A DNA stretch of 64,000 nucleotides from NCBI RefSeq assembly GCF_901933205.1, contig NC_044601.1:44861376-44925375 (forward strand), given 5' to 3'. The position numbers were made by a program, and so were the translations under genes. The stretch is from Camarhynchus parvulus (lineage: Eukaryota; Chordata; Aves; Passeriformes; Thraupidae). Of this stretch, positions 1 to 13,530 are shown piece after piece; positions within the stretch are counted from its first letter, which is position 1; the number at the start of each line of letters is the position of its first letter. A model generated the notes under the pieces. The model was not told the DNA's origin. It made no database searches and saw only the letters and a list, made by a program, of their open reading frames with translations.

Positions 1-2762
1 GAGGATTGGCATGACAGCATACTCTTACATTCATGTGTAATTCTTCTTTTTGCTGAAGACACATACAATACTAAAAAATTCTAATCCATTCAAAGTACTG
101 GGGCCCTACATGGTGGTTCTTGTATACATTAATAGCTTATATATGGAGAATTTTATATTTCTGTTTTGATCCTCATGGGTACTGCCATGAAATAAATCAT
201 AACAAAGTGAATTCACCTGGAGAAATTCTGTAAAACTATGGGACTATGGGGCACAAAGATGAGTGAGCAGAGGTTTTCATGTCCAGTTTGTAGCTGGCTA
301 ACTGTGCATAGGCAGAATCTCTTTGGCTGAGACTCTAAGCACTGCAGCAATACAAATCAACAACACTAGCATCTGCTTTTCTGTCTGTGTTTCAGGAATA
401 AGCATGATATTCAGGAAGCTTTTACGTGCTGGTCAGATGCCCTACTGCACCCAGAGTCAGGATGAAAATCAAGTTAATCAGTGACACAGAGAAAATAGTC
501 AAATTGTGGCAACAGAGGGTCAGTTTTACTTTCCTGCTAGATGAAGTAAGAAACATGAAGGAAGAGTTATCCTTGGTATGTTCTCAATCTCTTCCTTATT
601 CTGACTCTTGAGTTTCAAAAACGATAAATCATAGTCAGAGCTTCTGAGGTATTTTTCTTTTAAAGAGTCTCCTTTAAATGCTCATAGAATATTTAAAAAA
701 TCTTCAGTCTGGGCAGTGAGCCAGGAAAACATCACTAGGCATTGCTGCAGTCCAGTTCAAGACCCCAACACAGCTCCAGCTGATCACTAGACTATGGTGA
801 TACAGAAACTGAGCAAATGGTTGCAGACAGGACTCTCTGTCCCAGAGGAGGAAGGACACTGTTCCTTTGCAAGTGTGTAAGCAAAATTCACAGAACACAA
901 CTGAACCACAACCCATGATGCAGATTTCTAGTAGGCACTAATAACACATAGTGTTTTCTGTATAGGTATACCTTTCACTACATTCCTGTGGGAAAATTGT
1001 TCTAAATGACCAAATCATTTCTGATTTGTTTATGCCACATACATAACACACCATCCCACAGATAAAACATAGCTTTGGATTAACTTCCTAATGCATTGAG
1101 GTATTTCCCAAACTACTTTTGCACATTTAATCTTCTATTCAGCCCCATCTTGTGTTGCATTCAATCTTCCCCACACTCAATACAGAGCTGTCAAATATTG
1201 CAGTGTAGCATCAGCTTATTTGATCTCCAGATTTTGTCTCTGTTCATACTGCCTTCTTGCCTTCTTTCTATTTAGATCTTTTTCAGAGACCCAGTTTATT
1301 TATATGATCTCACAGACACAGTAATCAGCTGTCTTCACCGCCCACATATTTAAGATGAAGAAAGTGAAAAGTGGTGACATTTTCTAAACGAGTGTCAGAA
1401 CATCTAACTTGTCTGCATTTATTTCCTAAATAGCTCAGACAGAGACACTTGGGTTTGGTTTGTTTTTTGTTTTTTGGTTTTTTGTAGGGGATTTTTAATA
1501 CAGAAGTAATATAAAACATAATAACAATAACAATGATGATAATAATAATAGAATTACTATGTATTTCAGAAAAACACAGTCTAAAAATTTGTGTGTTCTA
1601 TGCAGCATGCATGTTGCATTTATGTATGTTGCATAAAATATATATGTTTATATCCTGTGAATATATTTCCTTGTCATGAAAGTCCCTGCCTTAGAGAGTT
1701 TATAGTGTGAGACTTATGGATGCATATTTTTCATATTTCTTTATCAATACATGTAAAATCCATTGTTTTGATGCCAGTCTAAGAAGGTTTTTCTGAGAAT
1801 AGGATATGCTGAGCTAGTTGGGGCAGTAAGGACTCACTCCCTCATCTAGGCCCTTAAAGAGTCTGAGGACCTCTGTGCTCAAAGCCTGCAAATGATAGAA
1901 AATCTCTTCAGTGAGTGGCAGCATAACTTGTCTTTTTCAAGAGAATGTTATCACAGTTTCTAAGGACCTGCTAGGAAGATTAGTATCAGTGAAATAAACC
2001 AAATGCTGTCATGAGAATATATTTGTGACACATTCTGCACCTCCCTGCAACTTTATTTCATTGCTTCGTCCCCCTGCTTTCTCACCTGCTAGCGTTGGTG
2101 TGAGCCCTTTGGAGCCAGCTGCTGCTTCTGACAGTAAGGAGGACCATTAACATGTAACTCCTCCTGCTGCACAACTCCAGTTTGGACTGCAAAAACAAGC
2201 CATCCAGAGTTTTAAACCATGGAGCTGCTAACTCTGCTATAGCAAGGACACAATGTTCTATTCTGGGAAATGGCTGTTTTCCCAAAGGGATCTCATTTGC
2301 CTAATGCATTTGCTGAAAGACAGGACATTATCAGCCTACACAGAAAATGCGGGAGTGGTGTTATTTCTCCAATATGCATTATTCATTCAGAAGGAGAAAG
2401 CTTTTCTTGTTAAAAGGAAGTTTGTTGGGCCGAGTTGATGTGCCTATTACTAATAAATAACTGAAACATTGTTTTAGTCATCTAAACACAGAACAATGCA
2501 TGCTATTTGTTTAAAAGCCAGAGCCAAAATAATAACCAAAAGTTAATTATGGTAAAAAAGAATACTGTAAATTCTACAGAAAGACAAGTTTGAGACAACA
2601 ACACATTTTTACCTGTAGAAAGGGAAGGAGGGGAAAAAAGAAACAGCATTCTGACAGTTTATAGTACTGAAATTCTACTTTTGATACTACTCTTTGTGAA
2701 AACAACAGGGCATAGAAGCCAGGCAGGACACAGGCAGGAGAAGGCCAGGATCAACCAGAATA
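1..2762. other. AT-rich intergenic DNA, no gene recognised
   Basis: Upstream intergenic sequence. I see no recognisable coding exon, RNA gene or well-defined repeat family here. It contains scattered short A/T tracts and an (ATA)-rich patch near 1530-1550. One exon-like stretch around 395-576 was considered and rejected. Old, diverged repeats could be present but cannot be recognised by eye. Confidence 0.5.
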
Positions 2763-4231
2763 GGATCATAGAATGGTTTGAGTTGGAAAGGACATTAAAG
2801 GTTGTCTTGTTACAAGCCCCTGCCATGGGCAGGGATGCCATTCACTAGATCAGATTGCCCGAAGTCCCATCTAACCTGGCCTTGAACTATTCTGGAAAGG
2901 GGCTTCCATGGCTTCTGTGGGCAATCTCTTCCAGTCTTTCATCACCCTATGAGTAAAGAATTTCTTTCTAACATCTAATTTAACATACCATATTTGAGTT
3001 TCATTCAAACCATTACCCCTTGTCCTGACACTATCTGCCCATATAGAAAGTTTCTCTCCCTTGTTTTTATAAGCCCACTTAAGGTACTGAAAGACTACAA
3101 CTGAGGCCTCCCCAGAGCCTTCTCCAGGTAGAACAATCTAGAGATTCTCAGCCTGTCCTCATAGGAGATATGTTACATCCTTTGCATCATCTTTCTTGCC
3201 ATCTTCTGGACCTACTCCAATACGTCAATGTCTTCTGCTGAGGACCCTGGACCGGGATGCAGCATTCCAGGTATGATCTCATGAGAGCAGAGTAAAGGGG
3301 GAAAATCCCCTCCCTCTCCCTGCTGGTGCTTCCTTATGGTGCAGCCCAGAACAGGATTGCCTTCTGGGCTGTGAGCACACACTGCTGGGTCATGTCCAAC
3401 TTTTCATCCAGGAGAGCCCCCAGGCCCTTCTCCACAATGAGTTCTTCTCCCAGTCTGTACTCATATCTGGGACTGCCCTGGCCCAGGGGCAGCACTTCAC
3501 ACTTGGACTTATTGAACCTCAAGAGATTCCCATGGGCCCATTTCTCAAGCTTGTCCAAATCTCTCTGGATGGGATCCTGCCTTTTCAGTGTCTCAGCTTT
3601 GTGTCATCTATGAACCTACTGAGGGTGCACTCAGTGTCACTGTTGGTGTCATTGATGAAGATATCGAAGAGCACGAGACCCCAGACCTCTGTCTGCCCTG
3701 AGAAACACCACTCCTCACCAGCCTCCACCTGGAGGGTTCACAAGAGCCACTGACCACAGGTCTCTAGCTGTGTCTGTCCAGCAAATTCCTTATTCACTGA
3801 ATAGTACATCCATCAAATCCATTTCTCTCCAATTTGGAGATAAGCATGTCCAGTGGGACTGCATCAAAGGCCTTCAGAGTCATAGGTAGATGACATTGGT
3901 CAGTCTTCCCTTGTCAAAAGTTGTAGCCATTCCCTCACAGAAGACCACCAAATTGGACAAATCATGCTGGCTGCCCCAGATCATGCCCTTCTTTTATGTG
4001 CTTAATATCTCTTCTAGGACGATCTTCCCAGGCACAGAGCAGAGGCTGTAGTTCCCTGGATCTTCCTTCCCTCTCTTTTTAAATATGGAAAACTGTTTCC
4101 CTTTTTCCAGTCACGAGGGATTTCGTCTGACATCCATGACTTTTCAAGTACAATGAAGAGTGGCTTGGCAAAAATATCAGCCAGTTTCCTCAAGTCTCTG
4201 ACACATCCCATTGAGTCCTATTGACTTGTGG
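2763..4231 (-). mobile_element. CR1 LINE retrotransposon, 5'-truncated copy with RT remnants
   Basis: This is the longest CR1 copy in the window, inserted in minus orientation. The left edge shows the inverted CR1 3' tail (an ATCATAGAATGGTTTGAG-type motif), followed by the usual antisense landmarks: the TGCCATGGGCAGGGATGCCA stretch, the TAAAGAATTTCTTTCTAACA stretch and the reverse-transcriptase region. Minus-strand frames at 3334-3558 ([20 protein letters not shown], then [10 protein letters not shown]) and 4014-4211 (DEIPRDWKKGN) match the C-terminal half of CR1 reverse transcriptase. Several frameshifts and stops separate them, so the copy is dead. Truncation at the 5' end, near 4231, is normal for CR1. 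The copy runs to within about 110 bp of the next LTR-like block. Confidence 0.93.
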
Positions 4232-4342
4232 CTATCAGAGTTGATCAGAGCCAGGCAATGGGCTGCAGAACAGCTCTCAAGCGTTTATTGTTACAACCCT
4301 TCATGTTCAACAGCAGCAGCAGCAAAAAGTTCCATACATCTA

Positions 4343-4787
4343 TTATGGTTTAGAAACAGCAATACAGCTGCCCTTCCTCCCCCACCTCGTTGAGACAGAC
4401 AAAAGGCAGAGATCAAGGGCTGAGATAAGAACAATTTACTGAAATCGACAGTGAAATAAGAAAATGAGCTGGAACAACATAATATTAACAGAAAAAAGTG
4501 TACAAAGAGAGGGTGATTTACATGCAAAATATGCTCACCCTGACCCACTGTAGCACATCCTTGAGAGTGGTGAACAATGCTCAGAGTGGTGAACCAATCC
4601 TCCCCGCCCACACTTTTCTTTCCAACTGCAAGACACCTCTCCTTGGAAGTGAGAGTCCCTCAGTTCCACCCTCAGCGGTGTGTTCATGGTATAGAATAAC
4701 AACTTAGACATGCCCACATAGCTGCAGGCTACACCGTCACACAGCTCATGTGGAAAAATTAACTCTGGCCTGGCAAAAACCAGGACA
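4343..4787 (-). mobile_element. ERV LTR-like block (probable solo LTR)
   Basis: The stretch from the TATGGTTTAGAAACAG motif to the CCAGGACA motif resembles solo LTRs that are common in songbird genomes. These have a C-rich start, a GAACAATTTACTGAAA segment that reads as a degenerate polyadenylation signal on the minus strand, a mid-element stretch beginning TGTACAAAGAGAG, and an end with a repeated CCTGG/CCAGG motif. No internal retroviral genes flank it. I could not find a convincing target-site duplication, so both edges are approximate. The family assignment rests on recognition and needs a repeat-library search. Confidence 0.5.
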
Positions 4788-7700
4788 ATATCCCACAGGA
4801 CTGTGACATTTGGCACTGATGGGTTTAACATGCGAAGTATTTTTTTCACATTTTACATAAGCATAAATTTGGTATCACTCCCCCTGTCACAGGAAATAAA
4901 CTGCATAGAAATTAAATGCTTTTCTTTTTGTCGTGCTATCTTAACAGCTTTTTACTATTCTGTTTTTCTTAATCAAGTCATAGTTAGAGCTTGAAAGTGT
5001 GGGAAGAAATATTTGAAAATACAAAGTGAATCTCTTCTCCAACATTATTTAGCTGAGGCTTTGATGGGAGTTCAAAGAGACTGGAAAGGGTTTTGTCCCC
5101 TCACTTTTACACATTCAGGTAGTACGAACCTCCTCTCTGTGATGACACTGTTTTGTGCTACTCCAAAGAGTGCAACCTAAATCTATCTCTCCGTCAGTCT
5201 TCCTTCAGTAGTATTAAAAGGAATATTTGTGATAATGTCTGGTATTTAGACATAAGAGAGCTAGATGAAGTAGATAAAATTATTATTTGATACTTTATAA
5301 ATATTACTTGATATTTAAACATGCAAGTTTAAGATAAACTGTGTTGGCCAAGAATTTTGCTCCTAATGTGTCTACCTGCTGTATTTCCTACAATCTGGTG
5401 CACATATGTGTTTCTGTAGTTATGGTAGTAGCGAGATGTTGCAGTGATATTATGCCTGTTAAGTTGTTGTGTCAGTTTTGCATGACACATATGACAGTAA
5501 AGGAATGGATAGATGAACAGTCTGCCTAAGCCTGCTTGCACCAGCTTTCCAGTGGGAAGGCCCTTATGTTTGGTACTAATGCCACAGTGATGCACCATGG
5601 GTTTGATTGTAGCTGTGAATATTGTGTATTTGTACTTCAGAAAGTGCTGAACTCATGGACTGTGAGGATTACAGATTACAGATTTATTTCTTTGGGAAAT
5701 CTAGGAAATCTATTAGGAGATAGAAAAAAATATGTGACACATTCAAAGAAATTCTGCAGAGTATGGCCAACTTAAGCAATGGCTTAAACAAACAAAACTG
5801 AAGGGCATTCAGGGGTTACAGGTTCACCCTAAAAACTAAGTATAGACACTTCCTTCAGGCTGATATTTGATATTTAATACTTTTTTATGAGATGCTTGAA
5901 TTAGTGGGTTTTTTTAATTATTCCCAGAGCACATATATTTTCAATGCATCAAGTGGAAATAAGTTACTAAAAAGTAACTTATTTTAAGAAAACAACATAA
6001 AACAGTACAGTACAAATCTCTTGTCTGTACTAGATAGTCAGTACACATAGTCAATACATTCCAACACACATAGTCAATGGCAACTGTAGTGGCAGGTCTA
6101 ACTCTAAGGTACACATAGCCCATTCCTTCTAAGAAAAAAACAGCTAAGACAAACATATCTTAGCATGAAGTCATTCTCACAGCAAAGTACAGGTAAGCTT
6201 TTCAATCTCAGCAGAGGAAACACGTGTGTAGGGTTAGTTTCTGTGGCATCATGGAGTTTCCCACTTCACAGCTGGTAATTTCAGAGGACAGGAGAGCATG
6301 TTTACTTGAGAGGAGCCTCTCTGCACACCACAGGCAAGCCACTATAAAATAAACTTTTTAACTTCTTTTTTTTTTTTTTTCCTATGGTTTAGGGTTTGGT
6401 AGTTTTTTGTTGTTTCTATGCGTTTGGTTTGGGGTTTTGTGGGAGAGAAGATTTCTTTGAAGTCCCAATTCCAAAAATTCACACCTACTTTTCATGTTTT
6501 AGACAGATAAGAGACGATCAGAGTACCAGTATCACTTCACTTGTCTGTAACAATCTTGAGTACCAGGTCTGCATATTAGGCTTTTTTTAAATTTAACTGC
6601 ACAAAATCTTGGAAAGGGGCAAATTTCTCCATTTCTTTACCTACTGGATTCTGGAGATCCCTTGTCCTACTGAGCACGTCACTTGTCACTAGCCATGTCT
6701 GCCCATATCAAAATAAATATTTTCCTGCAACAGCAAGCAGGTAATACTGTTCTATTTTCCATGTTGAAAATAAAATTCTGAAAACATTATCTGTAGTGAG
6801 TGCTTTCACTCATTCCTTTTTTGACATAGACTCAGTGTAGCCAAAGGAGTCAAGCTGGGGCATCAGACACAATGTGAAACTAAATGTGATTTTTGACAGG
6901 CCATGGAATTGTCTGAACAAACATGTTTTATAATACACCTCCATAGTCATCAAGACAGAGTGGAAGTTGAGATGCCTTTCATCACCATCAAAGATCAAAA
7001 TCCTAAAATGGTAGTAGAAAGAGATCCCTAGTTGCTGCAGCAGCTACTACCCTTCACTGTCTTTTCAACCCTTTCACACATTTTTGGTGGGAAAGAGACT
7101 AACAGAGTGAGAAAAGAAGGTCGATACGGGTGGTAATTCTGGCACCAAGTGAGCAAGCAGGCTTTCGCTTGGCTGTGAGCACAGTTTTTGCAGGGTCTCT
7201 AGAACAAAATTAGCTTCCAAGAAGTTTTTGAAGGCAACCTTGCATGTCAAATGATAGATCCTTTCATTTTACCTGCTCTCTGTTCTCCTTCACTTAATTG
7301 TACAGATCCTGGTCCATTAAGTGATGAATTCTTAAAGCAGTGAATACAGTGAAATACAGTGAATAAAATCCTTGAAGCACTTTGTTACAGTGGGTGTAAG
7401 AGATCAGAGCCTTATGAATTTTTTCTTCACTGAGAACCCTAACCTCTCTTCAAAGGAGCAGAGTAAGCCTATGTCAGAACAATTTCTGGGATCAGAGTGG
7501 CATTTAACCAGCATGAGACAAACTTGCCTGACTAATGACTTAAACAGCTATAGCCAGGGTTAGGCTAATTCTTTCTTCCTTAATTTGAATAGATAAAAGA
7601 CATGTGTCTTGTAAATGTTCAATTTGCTCCATCAAACAGAAGACTAATAAACCCAAAGAAGTCCTATGATTTATTAGTAGAGTCTAACATAGCAAATTTA

Positions 7701-8559
7701 GTGCTGAGAATAGAGTGAAGGCTGAAAAGTAAAAGTCTTCCTCTTCTAGCCATCTTATGTAACACAACACTGCACATGAAGAGGAAGTAAAAATTCACAC
7801 TACTGGCATACATCATCGATGTGTCATTGTTGACATTCCTAGAGAACTAATTTTCCCAGCTTGGGTGTGTTAGCTGTAACGAAATAGAATTTGGATTTGC
7901 TATTCTGGTTATTGTAAATAGAGATCTATACTATTGGAAGCCAACCTCCTAAATACCCACCATTTGCAACAGTACCTCCTTTTCTTTCACAGACCACATT
8001 TTCTGTGTTCTTCAGCACTCTTATTTGTGATTTTTTGGGATATTTTGGGAACCCTTTTGTAGGATGGTTTTCCCAGCATTATGCTGCATATAGGATGCCT
8101 CAGAATTGACCTCTTGAAGTTGCAAAGGACAGAGAGAAAACAGGACATACATGAAGGAGGTAGAATGGGCATAGGTATGTATGAGGAAAAGGAAAAGAGG
8201 TGGAAATAATTTTTTAGGAAACTAACTATACCTGTAGACTTAGTCAGTCCCTGGTGTCTCATTCTTCCAGTAATGCAAATATGTATCTTTTTGTTCAATT
8301 GAGTCAATGTAATTATGTACACCTCTGTCATAGTCTGTCTAATATTATTCCCAACCATTTATTTTCAGATGGAACGTCCCACAGTTGAATGGTCCATAAA
8401 TTTAAAATTTTCATTGTGGTTTCATTCAAAACCTCATCAGCTCATTCCTGATTGCTCCAAAGCCTCAAATAATCCTTTAGCACAGAGCCAATGTAAACTT
8501 TTTAAGCAAAGTAACTGGAAAAAAAAATCAATTTGCCAATTTGTCTAAAACTGCTTTTC

Positions 8560-9560
8560 CCTTTTTATACTCCCAAGAAACTCCTGCAGAAGATACTAAA
8601 TGATAATTTTAATAATTACTGGGTCATTTTAGTATACAAGCTCTTTGGTTGCCTCATTAATTACCAGGTAGCTACAATCAGGGAAAAAATGCTCTTAAAA
8701 ACATTTACCATTTCAGCAAACAATTAATGATGCTATCAACACTGCAATTTTTCACTCTCAAATTAATAATTGGAATCATATGCTATTTTATGTAATAAAA
8801 TTATGCCAGTTTTCACGTAGACTGCATCCTAAATTTTTATGGTATTTTTATTGTATTGATTTCCAAAATATATTTAGGAATTTGCAAATCCAAACATCAT
8901 TTTTAGTGTCTCAGATTTATTGAAAAACAGTTGAACTATTGTCCTAAGAAACAAACCACAGAATAATTTGTCAGATTTGATGAGACACCTCCGATATTTA
9001 CTTGCAGGGAAACAGCAGAGTACTTAGAAGGATAAATTAGTTATTTAATTGCAATTTCTTTATGCAAAAAATAATGCAAATTTCTTATATTAAACAAATG
9101 GTCGTTCTTCTCTTTCTTTACATTTTTATGTATATTACAATGTTCCTAAAAAGAGTTCAAAAAGTTATAGGTTGTAAGTCTCATTCATCCTATTATTAGG
9201 GGGTAAAATCTATTCAAGCAATTAGGTCAATGTGTTCATATGTGCTGAAACAAGTTAATCTTTAGAAAGTGAAGCTATTTCTTATCCCATGGCCAAACAT
9301 TCTCTTTATTGACTCAAAAATTAGAAGAATCATTAAGTAAGAAAAAGATATGTAAATAAGCATTTTTTAAATGATAAAATGGGACAAGGTGCTCTGTCAT
9401 AAATAAAGGCATCTAAGTTGTTGTCATCTGGCTTTCCTGATAGGCTATTTTCAGCCTTTGTTTCACTAATTTATTACCAGTATAGTTTTTCTTTCAAATT
9501 CTGATGTGGATCTGTGCCTTTTTATTTATAGTAAAGACCTTTCTCTTAATTACATTGTTA
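8560..9560. promoter_or_regulatory. Possible conserved non-coding element with TAATTA motifs
   Basis: This AT-rich kilobase carries exact TAATTA homeodomain core sites at 8613-8618, 8658-8663 and 9547-9552. Close variants lie near 8722, 8767 and 9040. It lacks simple repeats and recognisable transposons. That composition is typical of vertebrate developmental enhancers in gene deserts, but AT-rich DNA produces such motifs by chance. Without a cross-species alignment this is only a candidate. Confidence 0.2.
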
Positions 9561-10681
9561 AAAATAGCTTAATGAATGGACAGGAGCACAGAGTATAACA
9601 CAGTGCAGTCTGGGTTAGGGTCATCAACAGATTATCTCCAGATCATCAGGATTACATGATTACCCCTGTGAAATGTAGGTGTGTTACAAATTAAAAATTA
9701 ATCAGATTTCTACAAAAACTATTATTAAGTCAAGTTAACAAATGTTGGCCTACATGTATTTAAGTAATGATGTATTTTAGTGTGGATTGGATCAATAATA
9801 CAGTGAAGCATAAAAAGAAAGCTCAAATTTTTAAAAAGTCTTGCACTGACTATACTGAGTAGTCTTGGTATAGGGGTTTTGCTGTTACTACCCTTTCCAT
9901 TCCCAAGTGAATTTCAAATATGTCTTTATCGTGACCATTTTTCCCTCCTACAACATTCTTCCAACACTTCTAACAAAGCCAACTTCATTTTTACTTGGCA
10001 AGTTGGAGATTTGATTCTCCTTGGAATATAGAACAGAAAAAGGCTCCGGCATTTCCCCAGCTATGTGAAATTCAGTGTAATGGATCAAAAATGTTATTAA
10101 GGCAAAGAACTCCTTTGGAGTTCTTGTGAACCAAAATGACCCTTCCATAAGATCTCATGCTCTGACCAGATGAAGCAAGTCCATTTCAAGGGATTCTCCA
10201 AGAAGTCTGGCTCATAAAAAAATTATATTCTGCAGCAGCTGAGTGCAAAATTCACTGATTCCTCTTCTGGGGAGGAAATTACTTGATGAAATTGTGATGA
10301 AGACAGAGTTCTTCACTGTGCACATAACATTTATACGCACAGATACTGAAACTCTTTTTGCACCTATCATGTAACAAGAATTACCTTTTTAATAAGGGAC
10401 TGGAAAATAATTGAAACAGACCTTCAAAATTAATTATACAATTTCCTTGCACTCTTCACTAGGAAAACAATCCATGTAACAATGGTATTGCTAAGATCAC
10501 TTCTTTAAATAGGATATGTACTGGGAAATGGAAGCACAGAGATGTTTAATACTGCTCTGACTGTGCAGTATGGGGCCTCAGCCAACAAAAGGAGCTACAT
10601 GAAAATACTGACTTAGATATGAAGGTCAAATTTAGTTCAGTCAGATTTACAATGAAACAATTGTGAAATCAATGGAACAAT

Positions 10682-10711
10682 TTCAACTGTCTCTCAGAAG
10701 AGACAGTTGAA
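10682..10711. repeat. Perfect 13-bp inverted repeat with 4-nt loop
   Basis: The left arm TTCAACTGTCTCT (10682-10694) is exactly complementary to AGAGACAGTTGAA (10699-10711), with CAGA as the loop. Pairing stops at both outer ends. It is too short for a microRNA precursor and has no known role. It could extrude as a small cruciform. Confidence 0.85.
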
Positions 10712-13096
10712 TGACATGAAAATATATTAAAATAATATCTTTCTGTTCTTAATCATTAAATACTCCATGTGAAGGAAAATGTATTCCTCCTGCCCAAATA
10801 ATTGGGCCCAAAGTCCCTAGGTTAGCAAGGTTAATAGAGAAACACATAAATGGACCACGATGGAATCAACTTGAAAGCTCTTCTGGATATGCTTAAAAAC
10901 TACTTGCTATTTGTAACTTATCTATGTGTGATTTATTCATTATTTCACTATTTCTAATGCAATCTAATTACTATTCACATATCTACCACTGAAGATTTTC
11001 TCTACTATTTGTTTTAATTGGCATGGCGCTTGTGTTTTTGGCAAAATAATTTTGACATACCCAGATGTCATCTTTAGGAAGTACTCTGTCCAAGACAACA
11101 GCTGTCAGAACCTCAGAAGTCCTGGGAGAGACTGAGGGGGTCAGAGGTGATCCAGGATTTTCTCCTGTAATAGCCTGTGGTCATGAAATTCTGAGTTATT
11201 TGTCCATTATGATCAAGCCGGAAAACTTGAGTTTTTTGGCTCATAACCTTGCAAAAATTAGCCTGCAATTTTGTAGCTGTTTAAGCTTGAAAATCTTATG
11301 CGGACTTTAATAAGTTAAGAGCCTTCAATCTGCAGTGTATACTACCAGCTGTTAGATGCTACTACAGAATTTGAGAATGCCAGCACATCAATGGATGTAA
11401 GCAGGATCTTCCATGCTTGTTTCCATGCATAAAAGGCTTAATGGCCTGGACTTCACTGCCATATATTTATATTTCAGCTTTTACAGGGAGAAAGGCAGTC
11501 ATATATTTCACCATTGTGATATATTATTAACTGGAAAGAGAACACCATTGTTACATAAAAATTTCTATTATCTCTTACTTTCTTGTTTTCTTGATTAGAA
11601 TTTTTATTAAAAGGAAAAGTATTGGCAGACTACCACTGTGATATTTCAATTTCTACTCTGGATAAGATTACTGATACCATTTCATGGCACCAGCATACAT
11701 GTCTACAGGATTTATTACTCAGCTCATGTCCGCTCTTTTATGGATTTCATCCAAGAGGTGCTTGAATACCAAGCTCTTGAAATGTCTCCCTTGTGGTGAT
11801 TCAACTGCACTGAGCTGCATCAGCAAATAACATTGACACGAAGGCAGCAACTGTTACATTCCACCATAGTTTGATTTAGAGCAGAATTTTTTTAGATGTG
11901 TTCCACTGTAACCCTTTTCTACCCACTACTTAATACAAGTCAAGTCAGAAAATCAGTTTAATGGCTTTAAAAAGATTCTGGTATTCCTCTGAAATTTGTC
12001 TTGCAAATATGAAAAAATAGCATAGGTATGATTCATCATGTGAAGAATAATCCAAATGCACTATATTTTTTTCAAGTTATCCTGAAGTGCTTAAAGAAAA
12101 AATGGTTTAAGAAATCTTAATTATCAGAATATTTTTAAAAGTACTTCAAAATATGCAAAGTCTAGAATGTGAAGCATAGAATCTCTACACAACTAGCATT
12201 TTTGTTTACATATTCTGTTTCAATGATGAACTGAGGATATCAAATAACAGTCAGTAAGCCTGCTGCATGCATAAAAGTACTTGTGAGTGAAAATTTGAGT
12301 GTGGAATAATTGACACATCATTAAATATTTGGCTCTAAGCTTTACACTGGTAGGTCAACATGCAGTGAATATAAAGCAGGTTAAAGAAAGAGGTCAGTAT
12401 ACTGCTAGTTTACTAATCAGCCACTGGCCTCTTACCAGAAACAGCATGTAAATCTCATTAAACTGCTCTTTATCTAAGTGGGGGAAGAATCAACTGCCTT
12501 CGTTGAAGGACAAATGGCATACAAGCACTAAGACTCTTACTGCTCTCAGTGGCAGAGGCAAAGAACAAAAATATAAACACAAATAGCATCTGCCAGGTGT
12601 CATATTGTAATTCTTAAATAATGGAAAACACTGTAACAAGAAAAGACAGAGGCTAAAACTTGGTGACAGATATGAATAAAGCATTCTCAGCTTTGTAATT
12701 ATAAAGTGCAGATAGATCTGATAAAGTCAGTTTTACCTTGGCGCAAGTTTCCACAGCACTGTATGAACTTCAGCACTAAATTCTGCATGTCAATAGTAAT
12801 TAATTTATAGATCTTGTTCTGGGAAATTATTAGCTGTGCTGAACTACAAAACTGATACATTAGAGTTGGAGTATTATTTGGAAACTATCTCTAATTATAT
12901 ACTACAGGTTAAAGAGTGAAGTAAATCCTGTTTATGGTTGTTTTTAGAAAAATCACTATCATTACATTGTCCCTGAGGAAAGCACAGGAGTAACAAAAAG
13001 AATATTTTAAATGATGGTGGGGGAGGGAAAGGAAGCTAATTTTCTACAAGCAAGTCTCTTATAAAAAAACCAAAACAGTACAAGAATGTGATTTGT

Positions 13097-13530
13097 CATG
13101 TAAAGATATTGCTGCAAGGAAGGCTAATGATACCCTGGGCTGTATTAGAAGTATTGCTAGAGAAAGGATGTGAAAATGATGAGGGGAGAAGAGAATGCTC
13201 AAGGGCAATGTCATCAATGTATGTATATAAATACCTGAAGGAAGGGAAGAGGGGTCCAGGCTCTTTCCAGTAGTGCCCAGTGACAGGACCACAGGCAGGG
13301 CCAGAGAAGATTCCTCATGAATGTAAGGAACAAATCTCTTTACTGTGAGGATGACTGAGCAGTGGACCCAGGTTGCCCAGAGAAGTAGTGGAATCTCCAT
13401 CCTCGGGGATTGTCAAAAGCCATCTGGACATGGTCCCAGGGAACCAGCTCTATATGACTCTGCTTGAGCACAGAGGTTGTACCAGACTTACAGAACTGCC
13501 TTCTAACATCAACTATTCTATCTATGAAAT
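13097..13530 (+). mobile_element. CR1 LINE fragment, plus orientation
   Basis: This is a plus-strand CR1 3' end. It starts in the reverse-transcriptase tail, where a frame reading AARKANDTLGCIRS corresponds to the AAQKANRILGCI-type segment of CR1. It continues through the CCAGTAGTGCCCAGTGACAG landmark, TTTACTGTGAGGATGACTGA, the GTTGCCCAGAGAAGTAGTGG stretch and the CCATCTGGACATGG motif, then ends at a degraded ATTCTATCTATGAA tail. Stops and indels show it is inactive. Confidence 0.88.

Larger units (their letters stand above)
4788..13096. other. AT-rich intergenic DNA, no gene recognised
   Basis: There are 8.3 kb without a supportable gene or clear repeat copy. Visible structure includes a poly-T run near 6366-6380, an AT-rich block with several TAATTA motifs (about 8560-9560) and a perfect 13-bp inverted repeat at 10682-10711. 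The short open frames here show no domain or splice context and are treated as chance. Confidence 0.5.

Noticed and set aside
395..576. Exon-like stretch: an acceptor-like GTGTTTCAG, an open segment with MKIKLISDTEKIVKLWQQRV, and TTG followed by GTATGT.
   Set aside because: The open frame has stops between the acceptor and the ATG, the other frame (NKHDIQEAFTCWSD) closes after about 22 codons, and no partner exon or known protein could be recognised.
7987..8358. A 123-codon reverse frame in the upstream desert.
   Set aside because: It shows no homology that I recognise, and AT-rich codon use looks like non-coding DNA.
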